Notes: generated from the letters alone by a model not told the origin. Numbered from the stretch's first letter, positions 1 through 11,665 are shown. The stretch is 59,524 nucleotides of DNA from Gnetum montanum (GCA_015680685.1 MNCI01002042.1:214882-274405); one strand, 5' to 3'. Numbers and translations: made by a program.

Positions 1-1
1 C

Positions 2-730
2 AACCCCAAACGAGGGGAAGTCACAACAGCTCCATTATCGATTAGTGTACGTGTTGGGCAATGTACCATTCGTAGAGTGCACGTTGATGACGGTGCGGCA
101 ACAAACGTAGTTCTATACTCCGTCATCGACAAACTAGGCATGGCAGATGAGATCATGCCAACAAAAACCATGTGTTTAAAATCTTTCAATGGATCATGTG
201 TCACAGTTAAGGGCACAATCAACTTAGCCTTTGTGGCAGGTGAACAATTCCCCACTAGCGCAGAATTCACTGTCATAGAAGAGATGCCCAGTTTCAACAT
301 GATTCTTGGTAGACCTTGGCTAGCACAACAACGAGCCGTTTCCTCACCGATACATCAAGAAATCCACCTTCCATACGAAGGTGGACAAGTCATTATACAT
401 GGCGACAACACTCCTTTTCAAGCTGACCACAACATGGACATGTCACAGGTCTTGGAAGAGGAGCCTCTTGAAGCAACACCCACAACAACAAACACAACAC
501 CTAGAGCTAAAACGCCCGAACGAGGGGTAAAAACTGAAAGCCTCCCAGAGCAAAATAGCATGCCTCTTAGCCCATGTTCGACTAAGAAACAACCGCATAG
601 TCAAGACTCCCCTGTGGCCAAAGACACGTCTAATCCCCGCCCACTCTTCACCTTTGTTCGTTGTGCATACGTCACCTTAGTTTGCATTGTACTAGCTTAC
701 GCACTCGCATGTGGCCCGAAAAGGCCTTAA
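2..730 (+). CDS. Tat-lineage Ty3/gypsy protease, C-terminal part of gag-pro (T0), cut by window edge
   Basis: The frame is open from base 2, so the start lies outside the window. The retropepsin core is visible at about 77-340: the active-site string HVDDGAATNVV, a flap-like stretch, and the closing ILGRPWL motif, which corresponds to the conserved ILG of retroviral-type proteases. The same protein is present in T1 (5,718-6,000) and T2 (14,360-14,640). After about residue 120 the sequence is low-complexity Thr/Pro/Ser linker. The last 25 residues run into a non-coding dyad array, so the natural stop may have been lost. The protease would process the Gag-Pol polyprotein inside virus-like particles. 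Downstream, the antisense gene and pol seen in T1 are missing. The start near 77 is only where homology becomes clear. Confidence 0.75.
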   Translation, partial: NPKRGEVTTAPLSISVRVGQCTIRRVHVDDGAATNVVLYSVIDKLGMADEIMPTKTMCLKSFNGSCVTVKGTINLAFVAGEQFPTSAEFTVIEEMPSFNMILGRPWLAQQRAVSSPIHQEIHLPYEGGQVIIHGDNTPFQADHNMDMSQVLEEEPLEATPTTTNTTPRAKTPERGVKTESLPEQNSMPLSPCSTKKQPHSQDSPVAKDTSNPRPLFTFVRCAYVTLVCIVLAYALACGPKRP

Positions 731-1171
731 ACTAGAACACGTGGCATGAAAAGGCCTTAAACTACCACCTTTTCACATTATTTTCTATTCAATTTTGCAT
801 TTCAATTCATGTTTTTTTTTGCAGTGGCTATTTAACATTGTTTTCTCTAGTTGCTTTTGTTTACAGGATCGTACGGACGCACATGCATGCATCCACCCTG
901 ACAGTCCTGACATCATGACTTAAAACTGATACCATAGAATGTCCTGGAGTCATTATGGTAAACCGACACCACAGAGCTCTATCCGACATGACACTAAACT
1001 GTCACACTCATTCACCAAAGTCCGCTAAGACTATAAACTAGCTTGCCTCTTCATAGTCCGCCACGACTATAAACTAGCATCATTCCATCCGCTACGACGA
1101 TAAACTAGCAACGTCCAACAGGTTATGGCATAAAACTAACCCATGACAGTCCACTAAGACTATAAACTGGC
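712..1171 (+). repeat. Dyad-TAAACT array A, two blocks (T0)
   Basis: About ten short units occur here: two at 712-768 with GGCC or GGC arms, and eight at 904-1,171 mostly with GTC-N6-GAC arms, each followed by NNTAAACT or a close variant. Examples are GTCCGCTAAGACTATAAACT near 1,020 and GTCCGCCACGACTATAAACT near 1,060. The first block matches arrays B and D, which follow gag-pro. The second block matches array E, which follows integrase. The two types are brought together by the deletion that removed the region between them. Confidence 0.8.
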
Positions 1172-2323
1172 CATATCATTTCTGGCACATTCATCTGCTA
1201 CTGTAATTCATGAAATTTCTTCATCAATGCCTGCTGCATCACGCATCACATCGGCTCTGACAACACTATTGCTGCTCATTTTGTTTGCCTTAAGTTTCAC
1301 ATGGGGCCTCCATTTGCATCAGTCACATTCATGTCTGAAGTGTTCACTAACTTATTCACTTGTGGTTTTCTTGTCTTCTTCAAGTTGTGTTTGCAAGATG
1401 ACACCTAGTGGTGCTCGTACATAGATACACTTCATCACGGTGACAAGGTGCCACATTGTTTCTGACGCATGCAACCAGGTTAATCAACCTGTTCAAAAGT
1501 ACATTCCTCATTCCCAATACATTCTCCATTCCCCCAACACTCTTATTCCCTTTCCTAGCTAGTTACAGTTCCCAGTACACCCCAAAATTGAGCCTACTAT
1601 TACAAGCTACGACACTCTCAAGAAATTACAATACACAATATGGCACATGAACATGAGGGCAAAGAAAAAAAATTGAAAGAAAACTCTTACAAAAAAAAAC
1701 AAACAAGAAAAAATGGAACAAAAAAAAAGAAGAAGAAAAAGAAAGGAAAAGAAAAGAGCAAAGAGCAAAATGAGCCACAAGACCCTTGACACTTCCCATA
1801 AGCCCCAGGCGGGAAGGTAGTTGTCTTGGAAACAAACACTCATGTCTGAAAAGTTCAAGTAACATCTCATTGTGTAGCTTTGGCTCTCCACCAACAGGTT
1901 TTCTTTAACACCAAACAAAGGGCATGTTCCTCCAGAGAACGTAACCCACCATCACGTGGCCAACAAGTCCTCTTAAACACTAAACAAGAGTCTTATTCCG
2001 CCAAAGGACGTACATCTCATGCCTTGATTCCGAGTCTACTAAACAATGGCTATTGACAAGGATCAGCATGACCCGTCTACACACCAGAGCATCCCCTTTA
2101 CCATGCATAATCCTTTGATCAGGTCCCAATCCCAACAATTTTCATTTCCCTATCCAACTACAAACTTCATTTCCCCAATCCCATGTACTACTGAACACGG
2201 TGCAATGACATCTAGCCAAGTGCCAAAGGATAATGTTTCTACCAAGTTTTATTGTGGTGTTTTGTACTTCTTTGTCGATGCCTCTCGGGTCAATTCCTCC
2301 AGACATCAACAAAGAGGGGCCAA
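1172..2323 (+). other. Non-coding 3' region of T0 with polypurine tract before the LTR
   Basis: No supportable gene. The stretch corresponds to 18,701-19,762 of T2, for example in blocks around 1,340-1,420, 1,790-2,050 and 2,190-2,320. An A-rich purine stretch lies at about 1,650-1,770. The bases at 2,309-2,323 (ACAAAGAGGGGCCAA) directly precede the LTR start and match the tract at 19,748-19,762, so this is the likely polypurine tract that primes plus-strand DNA synthesis. Confidence 0.65.
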
Positions 2324-2559
2324 TGAAACACCACAAAAATTTTGGCTAACACTTGAAGACAGAAATTAAGCTAAGTCATGTTGATCCTCAGCATGACCAA
2401 GCTTGAAAGCCTCAAAAATAACATCAAACGAAGTCAAAGCAAGCAAGTAAAAGTTCCCTGGGACCCACAGAAGACTACGATGACATCTGGCATCAAACTT
2501 GGCAAATCTTGAGCTCAAAATACTTGGTTTTCACTAAGTATGCATCCTGTACGCTGGCC

Positions 2560-2920
2560 TACACATGCCCAGCGTAAGGCCCAGCGTACAGCAACTTTCG
2601 GGGCTCAAAAACTCATCAAAACATGCTAAAGTGGAGCGTCCAGACCCCCCAGAACCTTCCCCAAGGTTCCCAGCAGGTCTCAAGCACTTGAAAATCAAAT
2701 TTTGGGCTCCAAATGATGGTCTTCCATTCCTGTACGCCCAACGTATACGCCGGGGTGCAGCCAGCGTAGACAGACTTTTGGGCTCCAAAAATGAGTCAAA
2801 ACGTGCCAGAATCGAGCGTCCAGACCCCCCAGAACCTTCCCCAACGTCCCTAGCAGGTCTCAAGCACTTGAAAATTGAATTTTGGGCTCCAAATGATGGT
2901 CTTTTCATTCCTCTACGCCC
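2560..2920 (+). repeat. 180-bp tandem duplication in the LTR
   Basis: Two copies in register exactly 180 bp apart: for example GAGCGTCCAGACCCCCC falls near 2,634 and again near 2,814. The copies differ at scattered sites. The LTRs at 19,763 and 28,625 do not show this duplication. Confidence 0.75.
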
Positions 2921-3245
2921 AGCGTATACAGCGTATACGCCCCAGCGTATACAGTGTACGTTCAGCATTCACAGCGTATACGTCCAGCGTATACGCCCCA
3001 GCGTATACAGTGTACATTCAGCATTCACAGCATATACGTCTAGCGTATAGGCCCTAGCGTATACAGTGTACGTTCAACATTCACAGCGTATACGTCCAGC
3101 GTATACAGTGTACATTCAGCATTCACAGCGTATACGTCCAGTGTATACGCCCCAGCGTATACAGTGTACGTTCAGCATTCACAGCGTATACGTCCAGCGT
3201 ATACGCCCCAGCGTAAACAACGTATACATTTAGCGTATACGTCGG
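2913..3245 (+). repeat. GCGTATACGC palindrome array in LTR
   Basis: Many imperfect units around AGCGTATACGCCC and AGCGTATACAGTGTAC. The core GCGTATACGC is a perfect 10-bp palindrome. Similar arrays sit at the same relative place in the LTRs at 19,763 and 28,625, always upstream of the TATA box. Confidence 0.8.
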
Positions 3246-3322
3246 CAGATGTAACATGTTGTACACTTGTAAATTTTACGCTTTCGCACCTGGTCAACGT
3301 GTCACGTGTCACCCTAAACCAG

Positions 3323-3329
3323 TATAAAA
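3323..3329 (+). promoter_or_regulatory. Probable LTR TATA box
   Basis: TATAAAA in a conserved context (GTATAAAA followed by CCC and a pyrimidine run), matched at 20,404 and 29,240 in the other two LTRs. It should direct sense transcription of the Tat element. Confidence 0.6.
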
Positions 3330-3921
3330 CCCCGATTTTTCCACTTCCACAAGGACATTTTGCAAAATCCCGGAGCACACTAGAGAACATTTACGCTGCG
3401 CAAAAGAGCAGAAAAACCTTCTTACACTGGGAAGCTCTGCACGCTGCGGATCTAGTCTCTTACGCTCCGCTCGCCCTGCAAATCGTCCGAGTCACCTCTG
3501 TGTACGCCGGGGCTTTTCGTCCGCCTTGTGTTCCCACAACTGCATTAGATCGGTGCACTGTACTCTGACTCTGTAATTCCATTATTTCATTCGCTGCAAG
3601 TTCTTTTACAATTTTACGTCAATTTGGCCCACGCCTCGTTTACGTCTGTTTACGCTCGCGTTTCATTTGCATCCGTTTACGTTTCACGTTGTTTTTGCTG
3701 TTTACGCCTGCACACCATTTACGCATAAGCCAACGTATAGCATTTTGCATACACACGGGGAAATCCTTGTCTAATCCGCATGCAGACCACCCAAGGTACT
3801 CTTCCTTTGCTGCATTCCAGCTCGCCCTCAGGCGAAGGCAGGGTCTTCTGTACGCATCCTGCGATCCCGCAGCCTCTGTTTTTCCTTCCAGCCGGAGACC
3901 GACGATTTCAGGCGATACATT

Positions 3922-6424
3922 AACCAGGCTTTTGTACAAATTAAAAACATAGAAGAAGCGGCCCAAAATAGCCATGACCCTGCATACCTAGCCTTTAAGA
4001 ATCAACACACCAAAAAAGATAAAGAGAAGGCTAAGGCAACTATAACGGCGATAGCGAGGGCGCAACAACAAAACAAACCGCCGGTAACCCCTACTAACTA
4101 CAATAAACCAACTCCCACAACCACGCAAGAATCATCATCGCAACAGAACCCAACAAACCATACACGCAATTTCGAGAGGAAAGAACCCTCTCAATACATG
4201 CCTCTGCCAATAAAGCCATCCCAACTCTTCGATCAACTCCTGAAGGATGGGCTAATGAAACATAAACAGTTGTCCCCCACGGTCATCCAAAGACATGACC
4301 GGTTCTGCCAACTCGTTGAGAACCCAAGTTTAGCAATGCCGGATGAGCCTCCCATATCCAAAGGTTTTAGAATGGATCACTTTTGCGATTACCATCAACG
4401 AAATGGGCACGGTACGGATTACTGTTTCACCTTGAAGCAGGATATTCATCGAATGATCAATGAAGGCCAAATCACTTTTGACACGGCCAACCCGATCCAA
4501 CCGCAGAATCAAGCCATGGGGGTGTATAAAGATCCCCTGAACACCAAAGAGGTGCCATATGTCATTAATACAATCTGCTTCAATGATGATTCTGAGATAC
4601 TTAACATCAACACCATTTACCCTAAGCATAAACAGGAAACACCTGGGAGGCCCTTCATAGTTTAGATTCCTCCCGCTGTCCCCACCTCCACGCCTCAGCC
4701 ACCACGTACCCCGCAGCAACCATATGTCATCCGAGTACCCTCAGCCGTACCCACATCCAACATCATGACGCGTAAAAAACCATACGTAGTGCGCATCCCT
4801 CCTATCATGCCCTCAAATGCACCAACCCCTCATACTCGACCTACCCCTTTCGTAGTCCGAGTACCGCCCACGGTCGCAATAGTGGAGGTCCAGCCTCCAC
4901 CACGACCAACCCCATATGTTGTTAGGATACCTGAAACTCCTAATGATTACCAAACCTCCACCTCACGAGCGCAAGGCAAACCTAGCCCCTATGTCATTAG
5001 GGTCCCTGGCCAGACTTTTAACCAGTCACATCCTACGGTACAACCGCAACCCCACCCAGCTCCATATGTGGTGCGAATCCCAGGGCAACTCGAGGTGCCA
5101 AGACCAGTCCCACCTCCACGCCACACACGAGAACGCCTAGCAGACAGGCTAACACGGGAACGTGTGGAGAAGGAACGCCAACGGCTAGCTGTGGGGCCAC
5201 CTATGCCCACTTCACTGAACTCCGTGCCTATGTTGTCACCTAATAACCAACAGGGCGTAGGTAACGAAGGTGAATCAGCTGAAAAACATGAATCACGTAA
5301 AACAACAATGCCAAACAAGAATGAAAAATCGACCAAACGTGAAATAAAACTATTGGGCCCAATGGACCCAGTCATCACTGATAAAAACGTCCCCAATGGT
5401 AGAGACTTCACAACGGCCTTGACACAAGTCACCCAAGCATTGAAGCAAAAGAACACTTCACTAAGCTTGTACGACTTGGTCCTAACATCCCAAACACACT
5501 GGGAAGCTTTGGTACGTATGTTAACGTCAATCCCGGTAAGCGAGGATTTGCCCCCAAATGAACCCTCCATTCATGCGGTGATGTACTCGCCTCACGGGAC
5601 AACTCTTAAACCATTAAGCTTCCATGACGACAATATTAAGGTGGACAAGAAAATAGGGGAAATAACAACAGCCCCCATGTTTATAACGATACGTATCAAC
5701 CAGTTCAAGATACATAGGGTCCACGTAGACGATGGGGCCGCAACAAATGTTGTACCATATCCCATTGTTGAACAATTGGGGCTTACTGAATTAATTAAAC
5801 CAATTGCAACTACATGTTTAAAGTCATTCAGCGGGTCACGCGTAATGGTAAAAGGCACAATAACCTTAGATTTCATAGCGGGAGACCAGTTCCCTACATT
5901 TGCCGACTTCCTAGTAGTCGATGAGATGCCAAGGTTCAACCTGATATTGGGAAGACCCTGGTTGACCCAACTGAGAGCTGTCTCCTCCCCTGTACACTAG
6001 GAGATCCACCTACCTTATGAAGGTGGTGAAATCATTATACACAGGGAAGCCGCTATGCCTATTATCTCATCACACGTGGAAATGGACCAAGACTCAGAGG
6101 TTGAACTTGAAGAGCCTAAATGAAGCGATAAAAATGCGCACCCACCGGTAAGCAATAAGCCTTCGAACATAGAACAAGAGCTTCTTAAAATAGAAACACC
6201 CACGTCTGACGCTATACATACAACTTCTCAAGTGGAAAATAACACAGAATCCGCCAACTATCGAAACATCTGAAAATACTAACACGGAAGCCATTCCATC
6301 AGACGTCCCTTGGGCTGAATTACCGTTTAACAGAATCAGCGAAGGGGACGCTGAATACAAAATCATACCGGTTGACATATTGCCTAACATTAAAAAGAAG
6401 AAAATCAAAAAACTATTACAATAA
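3922..6424 (+). pseudogene. Gag-protease polyprotein of T1, broken
   Basis: One frame covers 3,922 to about 6,240. Gag begins without its N-terminus, right at the LTR end. Order: helical gag; a zinc-finger-like CDYHQRNGHGTDYC at about 4,384 (pattern C-x2-H-x4-GH-x3-C, as in plant Tat/Athila gag); a Pro-rich linker with repeated PYVVRIP/PYVIRVP strings (4,700-5,100); then retropepsin with HVDDGAATNVV near 5,720 and ILGRPWL near 5,947. In-frame stops are TAG 4,663, TAG 5,998 (Gln in the paralogues) and TGA 6,121 (Arg in T2). A one-base frameshift near 6,250 moves the last part into another frame, ending at 6,424 after a lysine-rich tail shared with T2. No RT follows in frame: pol starts about 5.7 kb downstream. 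Identity is firm, function is lost. Confidence 0.85.
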
Positions 6425-6438
6425 TATCGACACTCCCA

Positions 6439-6701
6439 GTCCGAAACGACGTTAAACTATAACATGTCTGAAACGACGTTAAACTACAATTCGTTCGAAA
6501 TGATAATAAACTACGATAAATCGAAAAACAAAAAAAAAATTAATTTTTTAAACTACACTCCCAGTCCGAGATGACGCTAAACTATCATGTCCGCAAACAC
6601 GCAAAACTAGCCACGATCACCAATGATCGATCCGTTTCCTGATTACACTGGTGCCTGAAATGGCCATAAACTACACATGCGGCCCAAAATGGCCATAAAC
6701 T
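6439..6701 (+). repeat. Dyad-TAAACT array B after T1 gag-pro
   Basis: Seven units. Three early ones have GTC/GTT arms (for example GTCCGAAACGACGTTAAACT at 6,439). After an A-rich spacer come GTCCGAGATGACGCTAAACT and a worn unit, then two with GCC/GGC arms (GCCTGAAATGGCCATAAACT near 6,652). The array lies between the 3' ends of gag-pro (+) and the antisense gene (-). Confidence 0.8.
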
Positions 6702-6954
6702 AGTACTTGGTTTTCGTTTATCTCTTATAATTACATTTCCGCATTGCACTTAAAACAGAAAATGAACCAAAACATTTACATTCTAGTGTCATGTTTACAG
6801 TTAAATGCAAAATCAACAAAAATTTCTTACATGCAAGGTTGTGCAATTACAAGTGTCAACGGTTTTCGTCCATCTCAAAATTTTCAAGTTACAATTTTTG
6901 TATCAATCTAAGTCAAAAAAAAAAACAACAACAAAAACTTAAAAATTAAAAAGC

Positions 6955-9900
6955 CTAAGCATCCGAGATGGGAGGGTCATCCCCTTTAGATCCACCAGCA
7001 TCAGGGGCCCTTGTTCCACTGGGGCCAGCTTCTTGAGCATCATCGCCACCTTCATCCTGAAAATACCAAAAAGAACAACCAACATAGGAATAAGTGAATG
7101 TCAAAGTTTTAAATACTATTCAGTAAATTAATTTCATAAGGACAAAATGCTTACTGTAGGAGATCCCCCTAAGCCGAACTCCAGCCAACGAAGGATTTCT
7201 TCTTCTGAAACGTTGGCCCAGTCTGTCCCATCCAAGCCTAAGTCAATGTCTGCCAAAGTCTTTCCTTTGTCGACAGTTGACCAGGTAGGACGTTTCAGAG
7301 GGAATTCGCCAACCGACACTTCCCCAGAAGCAGTTGTGATCACCCTTGTAGGTGACTCCATTTCCACAGTTGTATTTTGAGCAAAAGTATCGAAAGCAGA
7401 ATGCAAACCCAAACCCTCCACAAACATCTCTAGTTGCCATTTTTCCATAGAAACCTCTTTTAACGACTTCTTGTAGTAATGTTTGTGATTTTTCTCATCC
7501 TAGCCCCACTTATGAAACTTGGAAGCAAAGGCTTTCCAATCTTGACATTTAAGGTTCAGGAGATCAATTTGGGCTTTGCGCTCTACCATTCTCTGAGTCA
7601 GCGATGCATGACGATTCAGTAGATTCCAATATCTAGTGTAAGTGACCTTAGACGTTCGCCAGGAGCGATCACCACTTAGCCTAGCAACAGCGAACTCGTA
7701 CCGGGCCTCCAGATCATCACGTTCCACTAACAACTCAGAGACTTCCCTTTCTTTTGCTTGAATCTGTAGCCACAACTGCTCAATGGAACGCCTACAGGTC
7801 CATAACGACTTAGCATTGTGCACAAAGCCTTCTGCAACTCCATCGTAAACAGGCCTTGGCACCTATTCCATTTATGGGGAAAGTGTGGTTAAACTTTCTA
7901 TGCTAACGCTTTCAGAGGGATCCCATCTCAATTTTGTGCCTACCCATGCAAAAAATACAAATGTTAGGACAATATAAACAAGATGTGAAGTTCCAAACTC
8001 CTAAATGGCTTGTACCTATGTCAGGGTGGGCCTCCTGGATCCGTTCAACAACTTCCTCCACTAGTCCAGCCACAAAGTCCATTTTACTTGGCATTTCAGA
8101 CCAAGTAAATGGCTCACGGGTATGGGATGAACTAACCTCAATGGTCCTCTCCAGGAGAACCGTCTTCATCGGTACATCCAAACACACCGTCCTGGTCTCG
8201 CTACCTTCATCTGGACAAGATAAAAACACGAAAATAAAAAAAATATACCACAAAAATGACAACTGATAGGAGAAATTGAAACAAGATAAAAGGAAAAACA
8301 TACTGTGCCCTTTATCACCCTCTGGGGGAGCGCCTAAATCCAAGTCTCCCTGAAAAAACCTGCAGAGCACTTGATCGACACTGCCCTAGTCATCCAGCGG
8401 CTCAGTTTCCATGGTTTTCTCCTTTAATTCCTTTGTTCCTCTACCCTGGCTCTTCTCCGTATGTTCCTCCTCGTTATTCTTCTCTGTGTTGGTCTCCTCC
8501 TCCTTGGTGATAGTCTCTAAAGCCTGCTTCCTCACTTTTTTAAAAATCAAGCCAAAAATATCAATAACACGTAAGCAATTGAACTAAAAGTTATAAACAA
8601 AGAAAAAATGATAAAGCAAAAAATGGGCGAGGTACGCTTACCAGGCATCTTGAAGTGTATGCTCTTCACGCGTGGCTATTTTACATCGGAGACTTCCTCA
8701 GTCGTGCATTCAGGCCTCTTTAGCTTTGACTTGGCTTGGCCAACGGTCTCCTTGATGACCCGTTTTTCCCTTCTAGCAGTGTAGGGTACGTCGTCTGGCT
8801 CCAATCCCAAACTATCATGTGTGTGGATTGAAGCGCCAGATGATCCCCCTGTAGTAATAGAAACGAATTCATCAATTCCTTCAGGTGCATCTTGGGATTT
8901 AGCTATCTCAAACAAGTGATTGATCCACGGGCGGGATATTTGACCCCGATCCTGTAGAAAAAACTTGTTGTCTACGTGAACTACCAGAAACTCGGAAAAA
9001 TGGCAAAGATAACTGGCGAAGAATGCGAAGGTGAAATGGGATTGCGCCTCGACATTCGAACACAACCGCACTATCTCCTTATGCATGCCTGACAACAAAA
9101 ATCGTGCCCAGTTATATCGCATGCCTGTTTCCAAAACAATTCACATGACACGAACAACCTCAACCCCAAGACACTTCACTTGGGAAAGAGTTTTAGGGAA
9201 TACCTGTGCTCTGAACAGGGGATATAATTCATTCACTTCCACAACTTTTGCCTTCCCCTGCATCGGGAATCCCTTGGCACCCTTGGCCATGCCTAGCCAA
9301 TCTTCCAACTCACGAATCGTCTAGAGCTCTTTATGAGCTCTGTCTAATATACATTTAAGCCATCTGCCGGTACGCCAAATAAGTTTGAAAAGAACTCGGG
9401 TGACAGATGGAAAACTACCTTGACACCCTTAATCCGGGTGCTGTAGTATGAGATAGACTCATTAAAAGAATCTACAATCCCAATCATCTCCCCAATGGAT
9501 ACGTAAGGACTCGGGGTCATAAAAAGCTCCATGATGCCGGAATTATCCAAGCAACGAGCGATGGATGGAGGAGCGTGATTACGCAACCACTTCTGAGCCT
9601 TAGTCACCCCTCCAAACTTCATCGACAAGGTAGTCTCGATTCGTCCAGTTGTCACCGGATCCTCACCAGAAGGTACATCAACTGTAAAAGCAATTTAAAA
9701 TGATCGTATCAGCGTAAATCAAAACAATTGGACAAACCCACTAACATATCTAGGAAATGTTATCATTTACCGTTAGTGGTGGATTTAGATGTGCTGCCGA
9801 GGTCACGAGGGAAGACTGGCCCGTTGTCAGTCCAGTCTTCATGAAGCCACCCACGATCCTTGCACATCGCAAATGCTCTGGAGAACTGCTTATGAAAATG

Positions 9901-11427
9901 GATGATCGCTCCCTTCGTCTGACCCAGTACAACCCCACGAAGGGTAGGGCCCATCATGAATGCCTCCAAGGTAGTGCGAGCCAGAGCTAGTCCTTCATCC
10001 TCAATCAATGTCCCGTTCGGGTTGGTCTTCGATCTATAAACAAATATATGTCAAAAGAAAAAAAAACACCAAATGGCGAAAGGAAATGATAAACTTAAAC
10101 ATGCCTACTTGTCCACTCGGTACACTGTGCTGGGAGGATTCTGGAATATTATGTGTGCGCGGGCGGCTATGAACAAAGTATTGTTGAGGTAGTCTAACCC
10201 TCGCGGCAATAGTGCCCACACGTGCGTTAATGGGCATGTAGATCGGGGCCCGCGGGTAGTACCATCCTCGTTAACAAGTGGCCCCTCGTCAATGTCTTGT
10301 ATGAAAACCATGACACCCTCTGCAGCCCCGGGCAGCATCTCCTCAAGCACACTCCGTGCAGTCACCTCATCAAAGTTCGACCAGATAGCCACCTTGAAAT
10401 TGTCTAACAAGAAGGCCAGAAATCCACATGCGCCTTCCCTGAACCAAACCCCGTTGTCACCCACAGTTAGATCCGGGGGAGCTTCCCTGGTCTCAACGGG
10501 GCCAACCCATGCTAACACCCCGACAAGCTCAACAACGAGGAGGAAACGCTTACTGTCCCTACAACTAATCATGACGTCACCATAAGACAGCCCAAAAAGC
10601 GAAAGTTTACATCATAAATCGACACTTAAAATCTGAAAAAAAATTTCACACTTAGCGTATACGCCACTTAAACCAGTGTATACGCCGGCGAAACTGCTCC
10701 CACTTAGCATAATATGCAGCTTAGACTCAGCGTATATGCTATACACTGAGCGTATATGCTGCCTAACTTAGCGTATACGCCGAGAATGAACTGTTTCACG
10801 CTATTGCCCAAACTTCGCACGCTCAGCGTATACGCTGAAGAAACCCTTGGCGTATACGCCCAAGTTCGCTTTCAGTGTAAGCAGTCTACGCCAGTATGGA
10901 ATAAACAGGTTTACGCCAGAAATTGGAAAAGCAAGTCTACGCCATAAAAACAACTGCACACGCACAACGTATACGCCGAACAAACCCTCGGCGTATACGT
11001 CGTCACAGTAAATAGAATTTACGCTGATAAAAAAAACAAATCACGCTGACGAAACTTCGCGCATAGACGCCGTGGCTTGCACTGACATAAGAGTGCAGAA
11101 AAATGTTTACGCTGATAAGTCTGATTACGCCCTGACAGTCTACGCTAACCCGACAGCCTACGCAATGAAGTTACGCTCGGCATATATGCCGAAAACCCCT
11201 TGTGCCGAAAAACCCTTTACACTTGGCGTATACGCCGAGACTGTCTATGCTGAAAAAGGAAAGCGAAAAAAATGAGAGGCAGGGATCGGAGCCTACCTGT
11301 GGGATGTCACAGGCCATGACGGGATCTTTGGCCTGGGCAGGCCCTGCAGCATGGCTTCAGTCTCCTCCGCAAAGGTCAAGTCAGGACCCTTCCTCCCCTG
11401 GCCTTCCACTTCTTTTCCCTTGCCCAT
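6955..11427 (-). pseudogene. Antisense accessory gene of T1: multi-exon, FCP1/HAD-like pseudophosphatase domain plus coiled coil
   Basis: Proposed exons, 5' to 3': 11,427-11,297; 10,558-10,109; 10,033-9,771; 9,682-8,642; 8,534-8,304; 8,210-8,016; 7,862-7,155; 7,056-6,955 (TAG). All proposed introns have GT-AG ends (for example donors GTAGGC, GTATGT, GTAAGC; acceptors TTTACAG, TTTTCAG). Phases agree at junctions 1, 2, 4, 5 and 7, and are off by one at 3 and 6. Exons 2-3 resemble plant FCP1-like phosphatases: LVVELVGVLAW where an LDLNGLL-type strand is expected, then IWSN, then NTLFIAARAHIIFQNPP where the family has NTLLLDDS..NPP. The catalytic Asp residues are therefore absent. Exon 4 contains a retroelement-type block (LFGVPADG, NWARF). 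Exon 7 is a predicted coiled coil and exon 8 is acidic. There are about five lesions: TAG near 7,500, 8,391 and 8,676, plus a stop and a frame change near 9,310-9,360. T3 has a diverged copy of exons 1-3, T2 of exons 7-8. Strand and position (inside the element, opposite to gag and pol) are seen; the function is not known. Confidence 0.75.
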
Positions 11428-11665
11428 CTCGGTCTCCTTTACGTCGATTTCACAAGTTTACGCTGAGAAGGACTATCTACGCTGGCGCCTGAAAATGCTA
11501 TGCTCCGCGTCTACGTTGGGGTTTAGTGTCAGGTGTCTATGCTAAGGATTACTCTTCGGCGTCTACGCTCACAAGCAAGTTTACGCTTACGCCAGGTACG
11601 ATCGTCTACGCTTACACTTTAGCAGTTTACGCTTATGCTTTACGAGGGTGCTCTCCCGCTTACGC
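10650..11665 (-). repeat. GCGTATACGC / TTTACGC repeats in intron 1 and 5' UTR of the antisense gene
   Basis: Irregular copies of GCGTATACGCC (10,654-11,240) lie in the proposed intron 1, and TTTACGC/TCTACGC strings at 11,440-11,660 lie upstream of the proposed ATG. The same words dominate the LTRs, so one DNA-binding factor could see both promoter regions. A short run of CTGACG units follows at about 11,717-11,746. Confidence 0.7.

Larger units (their letters stand above)
2324..3919 (+). mobile_element. LTR of Tat family (between T0 and T1)
   Basis: Starts TGAAACACCACAAAA and ends in ACA. The boundaries are taken from the solo copy at 28,625-29,814, which has a perfect target duplication. 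At 1,596 bp it is longer than the LTR at 19,763 (1,223 bp), partly because of a 180-bp tandem duplication. It contains the GCGTATACGC array, a TATAAAA box and a TTTACG-rich 3' part. Internal sequence of T0 touches its left end and T1 gag its right end, so no target duplication can be read and no primer binding site follows. Confidence 0.85.

Noticed and set aside
1607-1918. Minus-strand Phe/Leu-rich ORFs
   Set aside because: Product of the A-rich purine stretch at 1,650-1,770.
2534-3057. Overlapping ORFs of 60-161 codons on both strands in the LTR
   Set aside because: They translate the GCGTATACGC array and the 180-bp duplication; not conserved in the other LTRs.
4989-5570. 193-codon minus-strand ORF opposite gag-pro
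   Set aside because: Shadow of the gag-pro frame; no splice structure and no matching product in T0.
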